Assembly (NCBI RefSeq): GCF_019049105.1
Contig: NZ_JAHQZR010000006.1
Location: 310,001 to 374,000 of the forward strand
Length of the DNA: 64,000 nucleotides
Reading direction: 5' to 3'
From: Leucobacter chinensis
GTDB lineage: Bacteria; Actinomycetota; Actinomycetes; Actinomycetales; Microbacteriaceae
Part shown: one piece after another, positions 9,420-17,455 of the stretch
How positions within the stretch are numbered: the stretch's first letter is position 1
How the letters are laid out: every line of letters begins with the position of its first letter
The notes under the pieces: generated by a model
Database searches by the model: none
What the model was told of the DNA's origin: nothing
What the model saw: the letters and a program-made list of their open reading frames with translations, nothing else
Position numbers and translations under genes: made by a program

Positions 9420-10244
9420 ATGATGGAATTTAACTATGGCCCGGCACTGCTTTTTTGCCCGGCGGATCGGCCCGAACGGTACAGCAAGGCCCACGATCGT
9501 GCTGATGCCGTGATCATCGACCTCGAAGACGCGGTGCTGCCCGAGGCGAAAGAGGCGGCGAGACAGGCGTTGCGAGACAGCGATCTCGACCCTGCTCGCG
9601 TGATCGTGCGGGTGAACCCGGCTGGAACCGACGCGTTTCGTGCCGACCTCGCCGTGATTGCGCGCACCGCCTACCGCACCGTCATGGTGGCGAAGGCCGA
9701 GAGCGCCATGAGCCTCGACGAGGTGCCGCGAAGCTACGAGCTCATTCCGCTACTCGAGACCGCCCGAGGTGTGCAGGCAGCCCCCGAGATTGCAGCGCTC
9801 GACAACGTGACGGCACTCATGTGGGGCGCAGAAGACCTCGTGGCATCGATTGGCGGCACCTCGAGTCGCTTCGCGAACGGCGAATACCGCGCGGTTGCCA
9901 GGCACGCGCGTTCTCGGGTGCTCGTGGCGGCGGCTGCCGAGGGCAAAGCCACGATCGACGCGGTGTTTATGAACATTCCCGATCTCGATGGGCTTCGCGC
10001 CGAGGCCGAAGATGCCGCGGCATCGGGCTTTCGGGCGACCGCCTGCATTCACCCAAACCAGGTGCAGGTGGTACGCGAGGCGTACCGGCCAAACGCCGAG
10101 GCGACCGGCTGGGCCGAGCGTGTGCTTGAGCGTGCCGAAAGCGAGCACGGCGTGTTTCGCTTTGAGGGGCAGATGATCGACGAGCCGGTGCTACGGCACG
10201 CGCGTGCGATCATCACCCGCGCGGAGGCGCCGAAGAACAACTGA
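9420..10244 (+). CDS. HpcH/HpaI aldolase / CitE-like lyase, probable (R)-HMG-CoA lyase
   Basis: A 274-residue TIM-barrel lyase of the citrate-lyase-beta-like family. Motifs are LFCPADRPERY at the N-terminus, IIDLEDAVLPEAKEAAR (metal-site Glu/Asp), the basic VRVNP, LIPLLETARGV, MWGAEDLVASIGG, and HPNQV near the end. The ATG at 9420 has GGGAG 7 nt upstream. A GTG at 9417 and an ATG at 9423 are alternatives. The neighbourhood is that of Rv2498c, reported to cleave (R)-3-hydroxy-3-methylglutaryl-CoA in leucine degradation, so I infer the same last step (acetyl-CoA plus acetoacetate). Confidence 0.82.
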   Translation: MMEFNYGPALLFCPADRPERYSKAHDRADAVIIDLEDAVLPEAKEAARQALRDSDLDPARVIVRVNPAGTDAFRADLAVIARTAYRTVMVAKAESAMSLDEVPRSYELIPLLETARGVQAAPEIAALDNVTALMWGAEDLVASIGGTSSRFANGEYRAVARHARSRVLVAAAAEGKATIDAVFMNIPDLDGLRAEAEDAAASGFRATACIHPNQVQVVREAYRPNAEATGWAERVLERAESEHGVFRFEGQMIDEPVLRHARAIITRAEAPKNN

Positions 10245-10283
10245 TCACGCCTCAGGCAGCCTGCTTGAGCTGTGTGCTGAGCC

Positions 10284-11324
10284 CTATGAGTGCCCAGCGA
10301 ACAGCTCGAGCAGGTGGTCGACCTCGGCCTCGGTTGTGTCGAATGAACACATGAGGCGAACCTCTGATTCGCCTCCAGGCCAGTCGTAGAAGGGGTAAAC
10401 GGCTCTTGCTCGCTCGGCAGCCTCGGCCGGTACCCTGGCGAACACCGCGTTCGACTCTGCCGGGTGCAGCAGCGCGAACCCGGGTTGCTCTGAGGCGAGT
10501 GAGGCGAGACCAGCGTGCAAGCGTTGGGCCATGGTGTTGGCGTGAGCGGCCGAGGTGATCCACAGGTCTCCCTCGAACATCGCCACGAGCTGAGCCGAGA
10601 GGAACCGCATTTTTGAGCCGAGCTGCATGCTCAGCTTGCGCACGTATGGCAGCCCAGGCACGAATTGCTCATTGAGGGCCACGACGGCCTCGGCGCCAAG
10701 GAGCCCGTTTTTCGTTCCGCCGAGGCTCAGGAGGTCGACCCCGGTGTCGGTGATCAGCGTTTTGAGCGAAGCCTCGAGGTATGCGGCAGCGTTGCTGATG
10801 CGTGAGCCGTCAACGTGCAGTGCCATGCCGAGGCCATGGGCCTGCTCTGCGAGCGCGGCAATCTCGTCGGGGGAGTAGCAGGTGCCGAACTCCGTGGTTT
10901 GCGAGATCGAGACCACGAGCGGCTGTGCCCGGTGCACCGTGCCCCAACCCCAGGCCTCTCGCTCGACGAGCTCGGGGGTGAGCTTGCCGTCGGGGGCTTC
11001 GACGCCCAAAAGTTTGAGGTTGCCCACGCGCTCGGGGGCACCGCCCTCGTCGACGTTGATGTGGGCGCTCGTCGCGCAGATGACCGCGCCCCAGCGGGGC
11101 AGTGCAGCCTGGAGCGCTACGACGTTCGCACCCGTGCCGTTGAATACGGGCAGGGCGATCGCCTGCTCGCCGAAGTGACCACGCATGACCTCGGTGAAAC
11201 GCTCGCTCCACGGGTCATCGCCGTATGCGGGGGCGTGGCCGCTGTTCGCGTCGATCACGGCTTCGAGCACCGCCGGGTGGGCACCCGCGTAATTGTCTGA
11301 GGCAAAACTCTTCATCGTCGTCAC
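10284..11324 (-). CDS. Low-specificity threonine aldolase family PLP enzyme
   Basis: A 346-residue fold-type I PLP enzyme (beta-eliminating lyase/threonine aldolase family). It begins with the typical FASDNYAGAHPAVLEAV and has YGDDPWSE, FNGTGANV (phosphate pocket), HVDGSR and the Schiff-base lysine in SLGGTKNGLLGAEAV. It cleaves L-threonine or L-allo-threonine to glycine and acetaldehyde. It is convergent with the leucine-catabolic operon (40-bp gap) and transcribed away from rmuC. Confidence 0.87.
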   Translation of the reverse strand: MTTMKSFASDNYAGAHPAVLEAVIDANSGHAPAYGDDPWSERFTEVMRGHFGEQAIALPVFNGTGANVVALQAALPRWGAVICATSAHINVDEGGAPERVGNLKLLGVEAPDGKLTPELVEREAWGWGTVHRAQPLVVSISQTTEFGTCYSPDEIAALAEQAHGLGMALHVDGSRISNAAAYLEASLKTLITDTGVDLLSLGGTKNGLLGAEAVVALNEQFVPGLPYVRKLSMQLGSKMRFLSAQLVAMFEGDLWITSAAHANTMAQRLHAGLASLASEQPGFALLHPAESNAVFARVPAEAAERARAVYPFYDWPGGESEVRLMCSFDTTEAEVDHLLELFAGHS

Positions 11325-11471
11325 CCTGCAAGCCTACGCGAGGTCGATTGCTGTGTGCGAGCGAAAGCCGGGGTTCTGTTTCGGTCGCGGTGAGGCTCAC
11401 CAAAGGAGCGGCGCGACCACAATGTCAGAGGCGTGAGATACCGTGTTGCTATCGAAAAGAAATGAGGTCAC

Positions 11472-12917
11472 ATGCAAACGGTGCTCATCGTGTTGTCGGT
11501 TGTTAACCTGCTCATGCTCGGTGCCCTGATCGCCCTGGTCGTGAGTCGTACCGGCGGTGGTAAGGAAGAGTCGGCGGCTGGCGAGGTCGCCGAAGGCTTT
11601 CAGCGAGTGAGCGCCGAATTGCGCGCCGAGTCGACCGCGCAGCGAGCCGAGCTGCAGCAGGCGCTCTCGCTTTCGCAGCAGGAAATCACGGCGCGCGTGC
11701 AGCAGGGCAGTGAGGCTCAATCTCGCGAGCTCGCTCGTGAGCGTGAAGCACGCGTGGCGAACAACCGTGAGTTGAGGGAGCTCCTTGACCAGTCGCTCAA
11801 TGAGCGGCTCGTGAAGACCCTCAAAACGGCGCTCGACGAGAACGCGCAGCGGGTTCAGGCGCTCACCGCGAGCAACGAGGCGAAACAGGAAGAGCTCAAG
11901 CAGTCGCTGCGCACCGAGCTCGACAAGCTTCGTGACGGCAACGAGAAGAAGCTTGAACAGATGCGCCTCACCGTCGACGAGAAGCTGCAGGGCACCCTCG
12001 AGAAGCGACTCGGTGAGTCGTTCACGCTCGTGAGTGAGCGGCTTGAACAGGTGCAGAAGGGGCTCGGTGAGATGCAGAACCTGGCCTCAGACGTTGGCGG
12101 GCTCAAGCGCGTGCTCACGAACGTGAAGAGTCGCGGTGGTTGGGGTGAGGTGCAGCTCGCGAGGCAGCTTGAAGACCTCATGACCCGCGAGCAGTATGAA
12201 GAGAACGTCGCCGTCAAACCCGGCTCGCAGGAGCGGGTTGAGTTTGCCATCAAGATGCCAGGCCGCGACCGTGATGAGCCCATCTACTTGCCGATTGACT
12301 CGAAGTTTCCTCAGGAAGACTATGAGCGGCTGCTCGATGCGCAAGATGCTGGCGATCTCGAAGCCATCGAAAAAGCAACGAAGGTGCTCGAGCGCGTGCT
12401 GGTCGATCAGGCCAAGCTCATTTCAACGAAGTACATTGAGCCGCCATTCACCACCGACTTTGCCATCATGTATCTGCCGACCGAGGGTCTCTTTGCCGAG
12501 GCTGTGCGCAGGCCAGGGCTCGCGAGCAAGCTGCAGCAAGAGCTGCGCGTCATGATCATGGGCCCGACAACCCTGGGCTCGATTCTGACGAGCTTGCAGA
12601 TGGGCTTTCGCACACTCGCGATTGAGAAGCGTAGCTCTGAGGTATGGCAGGTGCTCGGCGAGGCGAAAGCAGAGTTCAAGAAGTACGGCGATGTCTGGGA
12701 CAAGCTCGGCAAGCAGCTCAAGACCGCTCAAAACACAGTTGAGATGGCCGGGCGCCGCACCCGCGCCGTTGAGCGTAAGCTGCGCGATGTCGAGACCTAC
12801 GAGGTCGAGAGCAGCAGCGAGCTCTTCGAGGGGCTCGTCGACGATTTGGCCGACGAAGCCCTAGCAGGCGAGGGGGCGCAGGCCGCGCTCGAAGCAGACT
12901 CGTCGTCAGAAGAGTAA
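11472..12917 (+). CDS. rmuC: DNA recombination protein RmuC
   Basis: A 481-residue protein with an N-terminal transmembrane helix (about residues 3-25) and a long Glu/Arg/Gln-rich coiled coil (about 35-195). The conserved RmuC nuclease-like domain (about 215-420) has the signatures GGWGEVQLARQLED, LPIDSKFPQEDYERLLDA, YLPTEGLFAEAVRRPGL and GPTTLGSILTSLQMGFRTLAI. RmuC limits recombination at inverted repeats. GAGGT lies before the ATG. Confidence 0.9.
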   Translation: MQTVLIVLSVVNLLMLGALIALVVSRTGGGKEESAAGEVAEGFQRVSAELRAESTAQRAELQQALSLSQQEITARVQQGSEAQSRELAREREARVANNRELRELLDQSLNERLVKTLKTALDENAQRVQALTASNEAKQEELKQSLRTELDKLRDGNEKKLEQMRLTVDEKLQGTLEKRLGESFTLVSERLEQVQKGLGEMQNLASDVGGLKRVLTNVKSRGGWGEVQLARQLEDLMTREQYEENVAVKPGSQERVEFAIKMPGRDRDEPIYLPIDSKFPQEDYERLLDAQDAGDLEAIEKATKVLERVLVDQAKLISTKYIEPPFTTDFAIMYLPTEGLFAEAVRRPGLASKLQQELRVMIMGPTTLGSILTSLQMGFRTLAIEKRSSEVWQVLGEAKAEFKKYGDVWDKLGKQLKTAQNTVEMAGRRTRAVERKLRDVETYEVESSSELFEGLVDDLADEALAGEGAQAALEADSSSEE

Positions 12918-12951
12918 GAGGACAAGCCGAACCTGCTCACTCGAAACTGAA

Positions 12952-13788
12952 TTACCCGGAGAAGACATCCCACCCGAGTTTGATGATGAGGGCCGTAACC
13001 ACGCACACGAACACAATACGAATGTAGCGAGCGCCGCGCGACATGGCGGTGCGAGCACCGAGAAAGCCACCAACTGCGTTTGCGATCGCGAGACTGATGC
13101 CGAGCTTCCACATCACGGCGCCCAGCGGAATGAAAAACACTAGGGCGCCGAGATTCGTGGCAAAGTTCACGATCTTTGCTTGCGCGCTCGCCTGAAGAAA
13201 ATTCAGGCCGATGCAGGCGACCAGTGCAATCACGAGAAACGTGCCAGTGCCGGGGCCCAGCAGGCCATCGTATGAACCAATCACGATGCCGATGGCGAGG
13301 CTGATGAGCAGCCGTCGCTTGCCAGTGTGCTTGATTCGGGTGACCGCACCGAGCGAAGGTTTCAAGAGCGTGATGAGTAGCACGACGATTAAAGCGATGA
13401 CGATGATCGGCGTAAATACCTCGGCTGGCAGGGAAGCGGCGAGTGAGGCTCCCGCAATCGCTGCGCAGAAAGCGGCGATTGCCATGGGCGCGACCTCGCG
13501 AGGTTTCGGGCGGAGCTTTCTCGCGTAGGTGATGCTGCTCGTCGCCGTTCCAAACACCGACGCCAGCTTGTTCGTCGCGAGCGCCTGCACCGGCGAGAGG
13601 CCGGGCACGAGGAGAAGGGCGGGCAATTGGATGAGGCCGCCGCCGCCGATCACGGCATCGATCCACCCCGCGGCAAAAGCGGCGAGGCACAGTAAGAGTA
13701 GCGCCCACCACTCAAGACCGGCAATGTCGAACGCTACGGCTCCATAGGGCACGCCAACAGGCATCATTACGCTGATCTCGTTCATCAC
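12952..13788 (-). CDS. TSUP family permease (TauE/SafE-like sulfite/sulfonate exporter)
   Basis: A 278-residue integral membrane protein with about eight hydrophobic segments. Two halves each carry the TSUP-type glycine-rich motif: AAFAAGWIDAVIGGGGLIQLP near the N-terminus (quoted in part: GWIDAVIGGGGLIQLP) and GSYDGLLGPGTGTFLVIALV-like in the middle (GLLGPGTGTF). The family exports small anions such as sulfite or sulfoacetate, but the substrate here is unknown. It faces rmuC and lies upstream, on the opposite strand, of the tRNA-Glu gene. Confidence 0.85.
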   Translation of the reverse strand: MMNEISVMMPVGVPYGAVAFDIAGLEWWALLLLCLAAFAAGWIDAVIGGGGLIQLPALLLVPGLSPVQALATNKLASVFGTATSSITYARKLRPKPREVAPMAIAAFCAAIAGASLAASLPAEVFTPIIVIALIVVLLITLLKPSLGAVTRIKHTGKRRLLISLAIGIVIGSYDGLLGPGTGTFLVIALVACIGLNFLQASAQAKIVNFATNLGALVFFIPLGAVMWKLGISLAIANAVGGFLGARTAMSRGARYIRIVFVCVVTALIIKLGWDVFSG

Positions 13789-13907
13789 TTCTCATGCTAC
13801 TCGCATGCCGCGACACGCCCGCGCGAGCGGCTACGGGGTTTCGATTTGCGCAGCCTTTTAATCTGTGTAAAGATTATCTCTGTTGTTCCAAACAGAACAG
13901 CAGGTGA

Positions 13908-13983
13908 GGCCCCATCGTATAGCGGCCTAGTACGCCGCCCTCTCACGGCGGTAACGCGGGTTCGAATCCCGCTGGGGTCACCA
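13908..13983 (+). tRNA. tRNA-Glu (anticodon CTC)
   Basis: The cloverleaf is visible. The acceptor GGCCCCA (13908-13914) pairs with TGGGGTC (13973-13979). The anticodon stem is CCGCC/GGCGG with loop CTCTCAC (anticodon CTC), and the T-arm is GCGGG-TTCGAAT-CCCGC. The discriminator base is A, and CCA is encoded at 13981-13983. Confidence 0.95.
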
Positions 13984-13987
13984 CAAA

Positions 13988-14026
13988 GAAAAGGAATCGT
14001 GTTTCGACACGGTTCCTTTTCTGTTT
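13988..14026 (+). terminator. Rho-independent terminator after tRNA-Glu
   Basis: A near-perfect hairpin AAAAGGAAtCGTGT / ACACGgTTCCTTTT has a TTCG loop and a T-rich tail. It starts about 5 nt after the tRNA CCA. Confidence 0.85.
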
Positions 14027-14104
14027 TCATTGCAGAACTGTCAGCGTGACCGCTGGCCGAGCGTGATCGCCAGAGAGCAGGGTGAGTCTCTCGGCCTCAT
14101 CGGG

Positions 14105-14235
14105 TATGATCGTGAGGGTGAAGGGGAGTATCCCAGAAACACCGCGTCGTCAGTACGTGATCCTTGGTGGAGATCCGGTGCGGTGCGACAGGCTAGGCCT
14201 GTCGGGGAGAGACCTTCGGTGCAAAACCGAAAGGC
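14105..14235 (+). promoter_or_regulatory. yybP-ykoY family (Mn2+) riboswitch upstream of terC
   Basis: A -10 box TATGAT at 14105-14110 is followed by a structured leader that runs up to the GTG of the TerC gene. Hallmarks are AAGGGGAGTATCCC near the 5' end, GTCGTCAGTACG, a CACCGC...GCGGTG pairing, the hairpin CGACAGGC/GCCTGTCG, and the closing GGGGAGAGACC followed by CCTTCGGT/ACCGAAAGG. This is the arrangement of the yybP-ykoY manganese riboswitch in actinobacteria, which very often precedes TerC-type genes. The last hairpin lies about 10 nt before the start codon, which fits control of translation initiation. Identification is by recall of the consensus, not by a covariance-model search. Confidence 0.8.
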
Positions 14236-14244
14236 TTCACAACC

Positions 14245-15255
14245 GTGACCTCTGTTCTCCCGCTTCCCTTTGAAATCATCTCGATGGTCGTGCTCGTCGG
14301 CATTCTCATCGTCGACTTGCTGCTCATCATCAAACGCCCCCACGTGCCAACCATGCGCGAGGCGAGCCTCTGGGTAGGCGTCTACGTGCTGCTTGCGCTG
14401 GTGTTCGCCGGCTGCATGTTTTGGTTGGGCGACGCTCAGCACGGCACTGAGTTCTTGGCGGGTTGGCTCACCGAGTACAGCCTGAGTATCGATAACCTCT
14501 TCGTGTTCGTGCTCATTCTCTCGAGCTTCAAGGTGCCCTACGAGTACCAGCAGCGTGCGCTCATGGTGGGCATCGTGCTCGCCCTCATCTTTCGTGGAAT
14601 CTTCATTCTCGCCGGGGCGGCGCTTATTCAGCGCTACATCTGGGTCTTCTTCATTTTTGGTGCGTGGCTCGTGTGGACGGCTTGGCAGCAGGTCAAGCCC
14701 GAGCAAGAGGGGCCCGTCAAAGACGGCCTGCTCGTGCGCCTCGTCAAGAAGGTCTTGCCGTACACCGACGAGTACGACGGCGGCCGCATGTTCACCCGCA
14801 TCGATGGCAAGCGTTACGTCACGCCCATGCTGCTCGTCTTCGTCGCGCTCGGCAGCACCGACCTGCTCTTCGCCCTCGACTCAATTCCCGCGATCTTCGG
14901 CATCACGCAAAGCCCCTTTATTGTCTTCACCGCAAACGTCTTTGCACTCATGGGCCTCAGGCAGCTCTACTTCCTGCTCGGCGGGTTGCTCGAGCGGCTC
15001 GAGTACCTCAAGTACGGCATCGCCGCGATTCTCGCGTTCATTGGCGTCAAGCTCGTGCTGCACGCCCTGCATGAGAACGAGCTCCCGTTCATTAACGGTG
15101 GCGAGGCCGTTGCGGTTCCCGAGATCTCGACGCTCATGTCGCTCGGTTTCATCGTCGTCGCGATGCTCGTAGCGACGATTGCGAGCCTCGTGAAAGTGCG
15201 TCGCGAAGACCGTGAGAGCGGATCGCGCCGCGGCCGCGGCGCACCTCGCACCTAG
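14245..15255 (+). CDS. TerC family integral membrane protein (probable Mn2+ exporter)
   Basis: A 336-residue protein with nine or so hydrophobic segments and the TerC signatures EYSLSIDNLFVFVLILSSF-like (part: YSLSIDNLFVFVLIL) and GSTDLLFALDSIPAIFGIT. Acidic residues in these two inverted repeats are the presumed metal ligands. The family is linked to tellurite resistance and, more generally, to manganese export and loading of secreted enzymes. It starts at GTG 14245, directly behind the manganese riboswitch, which supports a role in Mn2+ homeostasis. The C-terminus is a short basic tail. Confidence 0.88.
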   Translation: MTSVLPLPFEIISMVVLVGILIVDLLLIIKRPHVPTMREASLWVGVYVLLALVFAGCMFWLGDAQHGTEFLAGWLTEYSLSIDNLFVFVLILSSFKVPYEYQQRALMVGIVLALIFRGIFILAGAALIQRYIWVFFIFGAWLVWTAWQQVKPEQEGPVKDGLLVRLVKKVLPYTDEYDGGRMFTRIDGKRYVTPMLLVFVALGSTDLLFALDSIPAIFGITQSPFIVFTANVFALMGLRQLYFLLGGLLERLEYLKYGIAAILAFIGVKLVLHALHENELPFINGGEAVAVPEISTLMSLGFIVVAMLVATIASLVKVRREDRESGSRRGRGAPRT

Positions 15256-15262
15256 CGAGTGC

Positions 15263-15268
15263 TAGAAT
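15263..15268 (+). promoter_or_regulatory. -10 box upstream of leuC leader ORF
   Basis: TAGAAT lies 7 nt before the ATG of the Leu-Leu micro-ORF at 15276. The micro-ORF would therefore be translated leaderlessly from the start of the leuCD transcript. Confidence 0.5.
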
Positions 15269-15275
15269 CTTCGGT

Positions 15276-15314
15276 ATGGTACAGCGGCTTCTTCATTGCC
15301 GCGACAGGTTCTAG
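15276..15314 (+). CDS. Putative leuC leader peptide (12 aa, two consecutive rare Leu codons)
   Basis: A micro-ORF reading MVQRLLHCRDRF and then TAG. The two leucines are both CTT, a codon that is visibly scarce in the neighbouring genes. The ATG lies 7 nt after a TAGAAT box, so the peptide would be the first thing translated. Its last codons and stop lie inside the two alternative RNA pairings described in the next entry. By analogy with ribosome-mediated attenuation I infer that it senses charged tRNA-Leu. No homology evidence is available. Confidence 0.45.
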   Translation: MVQRLLHCRDRF

Positions 15315-15357
15315 CTCACTGGCCAACCCTGTCGCGGGGCATAGTTCTGGCTAGAAC
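15299..15357 (+). promoter_or_regulatory. Mutually exclusive hairpins in the leuC leader (attenuator-like)
   Basis: Pairing 1 is a perfect 10-bp stem, CCGCGACAGG (15299-15308) with CCTGTCGCGG (15328-15337). Pairing 2 is a perfect 7-bp match of GTTCTAG (15308-15314, spanning the leader stop) with CTAGAAC (15351-15357). CTAGAAC can instead form a local hairpin with GTTCT (15344-15348). These cannot all form at once. The leuC ribosome-binding site AAGGA (15370-15374) lies 12 nt further on. There is no U-tract, so control of translation or Rho access is more likely than intrinsic termination. Confidence 0.5.
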
Positions 15358-15381
15358 GCTACGAATATGAAGGAAAAACGC

Positions 15382-16842
15382 ATGACTGCAACTGCGAAGC
15401 CGTTGACGCTCGCTGAGAAGCTCTGGAATGATCACACTGTTGTGAAGGGCGAGAACGGCGAGCCAGATCTCATCTACATCGACCTGCACCTCATTCACGA
15501 GGTGACGAGCGCTCAAGCATTTGATGGGCTGAGGGTCGCCGACAGGCCTCTGCGCCGGGTCGAGCACATGATCGCGACCGAAGATCACAACACGCCCACG
15601 ATGAACATCACGCGCCAGATCGCTGATCTTACGAGCCGCCTGCAGGTCGATACCCTGCGCAAGAACTGCGAAGAGTTCGGTGTTCGCCTGCACTCGCTCG
15701 GTGACGCCGAGCAGGGCATTGTGCACGTCGTTGGCCCGCAGCTCGGCCTCTCGATGCCAGGCATCACGGTGGTGTGTGGTGATAGCCACACCTCGACCCA
15801 CGGCGCTTTCGGCGCGCTCGCCTTCGGCATCGGCACGAGCGAGGTCGAGCACGTTATGGCGACACAAACGCTGCCGCTGAAGCCATTCAAAACGATGGCC
15901 ATCAACGTCGAGGGCGAGCTGCGCCCCGGCGTTACGGCCAAGGATATTATTCTCGCTGTCATTGCCAAGATCGGAACCGGTGGCGGCCAGGGCTACGTGC
16001 TTGAGTATCGCGGCTCGGCGATCCGCTCGCTCTCGATGGATGGCCGCATGACCATGTGCAACATGTCGATCGAGGCAGGCGCCCGCGCAGGCATGGTCGC
16101 TCCTGACGAGACGACCTTTGAGTACGTCAAGGGCAAGCCTCACGCGCCGCAGGGCGCCGATTGGGACGCGGCGGTGGAGTACTGGAAGACCCTCAAAACC
16201 GACGAGGGCGCAGAGTTCGATGCAGAGGTATTCATCGACGCGAGCGCACTCGAGCCATTCGTGACCTGGGGCACGAACCCGGGGCAGGGCGTACTACTCA
16301 GCGACACTGTGCCGCATCCCGAATCGATTGAAGATCTGAACGCAAGGTCGAACGCCGAGCGTGCGCTTGAATACATGGACCTCGAGCCCGGCACACCGAT
16401 GAAAGACATTCCGGTTGACGTCGTGTTTATGGGGTCGTGCACCAACAGCCGCCTCGATGACCTGCGTGAATTCACGAGCATCATTAAGGGCAAGCAGAAG
16501 GCCGAGGGAGTGCGCGTGATGGTTGTGCCGGGATCAGCCCGCGTGCGACTCGAAGCCGAGGCCGAGGGCCTTGACAAGATTGTCGAAGAGTTCGGTGCCG
16601 AGTGGCGCTTCGCTGGCTGCTCGATGTGCCTCGGCATGAACCCCGACCAGCTTGAGCCGGGCGAGCGCTGCGCCTCGACCTCGAACCGTAACTTTGAAGG
16701 CCGCCAGGGTAAGGGCGGTCGCACACACCTTGTCTCACCACTCGTTGCCGCAGCGACCGCGATTCGCGGCACGCTTTCGAGCCCGTGGGATCTTGAACAG
16801 GATGCCGCACAGGGTAACCGCCACGAGAAGCAGGGAGCATAA
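15382..16842 (+). CDS. leuC: 3-isopropylmalate dehydratase large subunit
   Basis: A 486-residue aconitase-superfamily enzyme. With LeuD it isomerises 2-isopropylmalate to 3-isopropylmalate in leucine biosynthesis. The [4Fe-4S] ligand cysteines are in GSCTNSR (about residue 350) and in [10 protein letters not shown] (about 415). [14 protein letters not shown] and the C-terminal [11 protein letters not shown] are also present. An in-frame ATG at 15367 exists, but ATG 15382 has AAGGA at 15370-15374 with 7-nt spacing and gives the usual N-terminus. It is preceded by the attenuator-like leader and followed 2 bp later by leuD. Confidence 0.95.
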   Translation: MTATAKPLTLAEKLWNDHTVVKGENGEPDLIYIDLHLIHEVTSAQAFDGLRVADRPLRRVEHMIATEDHNTPTMNITRQIADLTSRLQVDTLRKNCEEFGVRLHSLGDAEQGIVHVVGPQLGLSMPGITVVCGDSHTSTHGAFGALAFGIGTSEVEHVMATQTLPLKPFKTMAINVEGELRPGVTAKDIILAVIAKIGTGGGQGYVLEYRGSAIRSLSMDGRMTMCNMSIEAGARAGMVAPDETTFEYVKGKPHAPQGADWDAAVEYWKTLKTDEGAEFDAEVFIDASALEPFVTWGTNPGQGVLLSDTVPHPESIEDLNARSNAERALEYMDLEPGTPMKDIPVDVVFMGSCTNSRLDDLREFTSIIKGKQKAEGVRVMVVPGSARVRLEAEAEGLDKIVEEFGAEWRFAGCSMCLGMNPDQLEPGERCASTSNRNFEGRQGKGGRTHLVSPLVAAATAIRGTLSSPWDLEQDAAQGNRHEKQGA

Positions 16843-16844
16843 CC

Positions 16845-17447
16845 ATGGAAAAGTTTGTGACCTTTGACGGTGTAGCGGTACCTTTGCGCCGCTCGAACGT
16901 TGATACCGACCAGATCATTCCCGCCGAATTCTTGAAGCGGGTCACGAAAACAGGCTATGACGACGCGCTCTTCTCGCGCTGGCGTGACGACGAGACCTTC
17001 GTGCTCAATCAGCCGGCATACGCTGGAGCACAGATTCTCGTTGCTGGCCCAGATTTTGGAACCGGCTCTTCGCGTGAACACGCCGTGTGGGCGCTGCGCG
17101 ACTACGGGTTCAAGGTCGTGCTCTCATCACGTTTTGGTGACATCTTTCGAGGCAACTCAGGCAAGCAGGGGCTGCTCGCGGCCCAGGTGAACGAGGCCGA
17201 TATTGAGAAGATCTGGCAGGTCATTGAGGCTGAGCCCGGAGTGAAGCTGACAGTCAGCCTAGAAGAGCGTGAGGTTCGTGTAGGTAACCTTGTGGTTCCG
17301 TTCGATATCGATGACTACACTCAATGGCGTCTCACTGAAGGGCTCGACGACATTTCTTTGACGCTTCGCAACGAGCAAGCGATCACAGACTTTGAGGCAA
17401 CACGACCAGCGTGGATGCCGAAAACGTTACCCGCACATACAAGCTAG
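16845..17447 (+). CDS. leuD: 3-isopropylmalate dehydratase small subunit
   Basis: A 200-residue swivelling-domain partner of LeuC. It contains [15 protein letters not shown], the substrate-binding [21 protein letters not shown] region (part: [14 protein letters not shown]), and [17 protein letters not shown]. The gene starts 2 bp after the leuC stop, and its last codons precede the murA start by 8 nt, so leuCD and murA are probably co-transcribed. Confidence 0.95.
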   Translation: MEKFVTFDGVAVPLRRSNVDTDQIIPAEFLKRVTKTGYDDALFSRWRDDETFVLNQPAYAGAQILVAGPDFGTGSSREHAVWALRDYGFKVVLSSRFGDIFRGNSGKQGLLAAQVNEADIEKIWQVIEAEPGVKLTVSLEEREVRVGNLVVPFDIDDYTQWRLTEGLDDISLTLRNEQAITDFEATRPAWMPKTLPAHTS

Positions 17448-17455
17448 GAGTTTGC

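Noticed and set aside
11215-11506. Small frames between the threonine aldolase and rmuC genes
   Set aside because: They overlap the ends of better-supported genes and have atypical composition. The gap simply holds divergent promoters.
17411-17455. Upstream ATG for murA inside leuD
   Set aside because: GTG 17456 has a well-spaced AGGAG and gives the usual MurA N-terminus.
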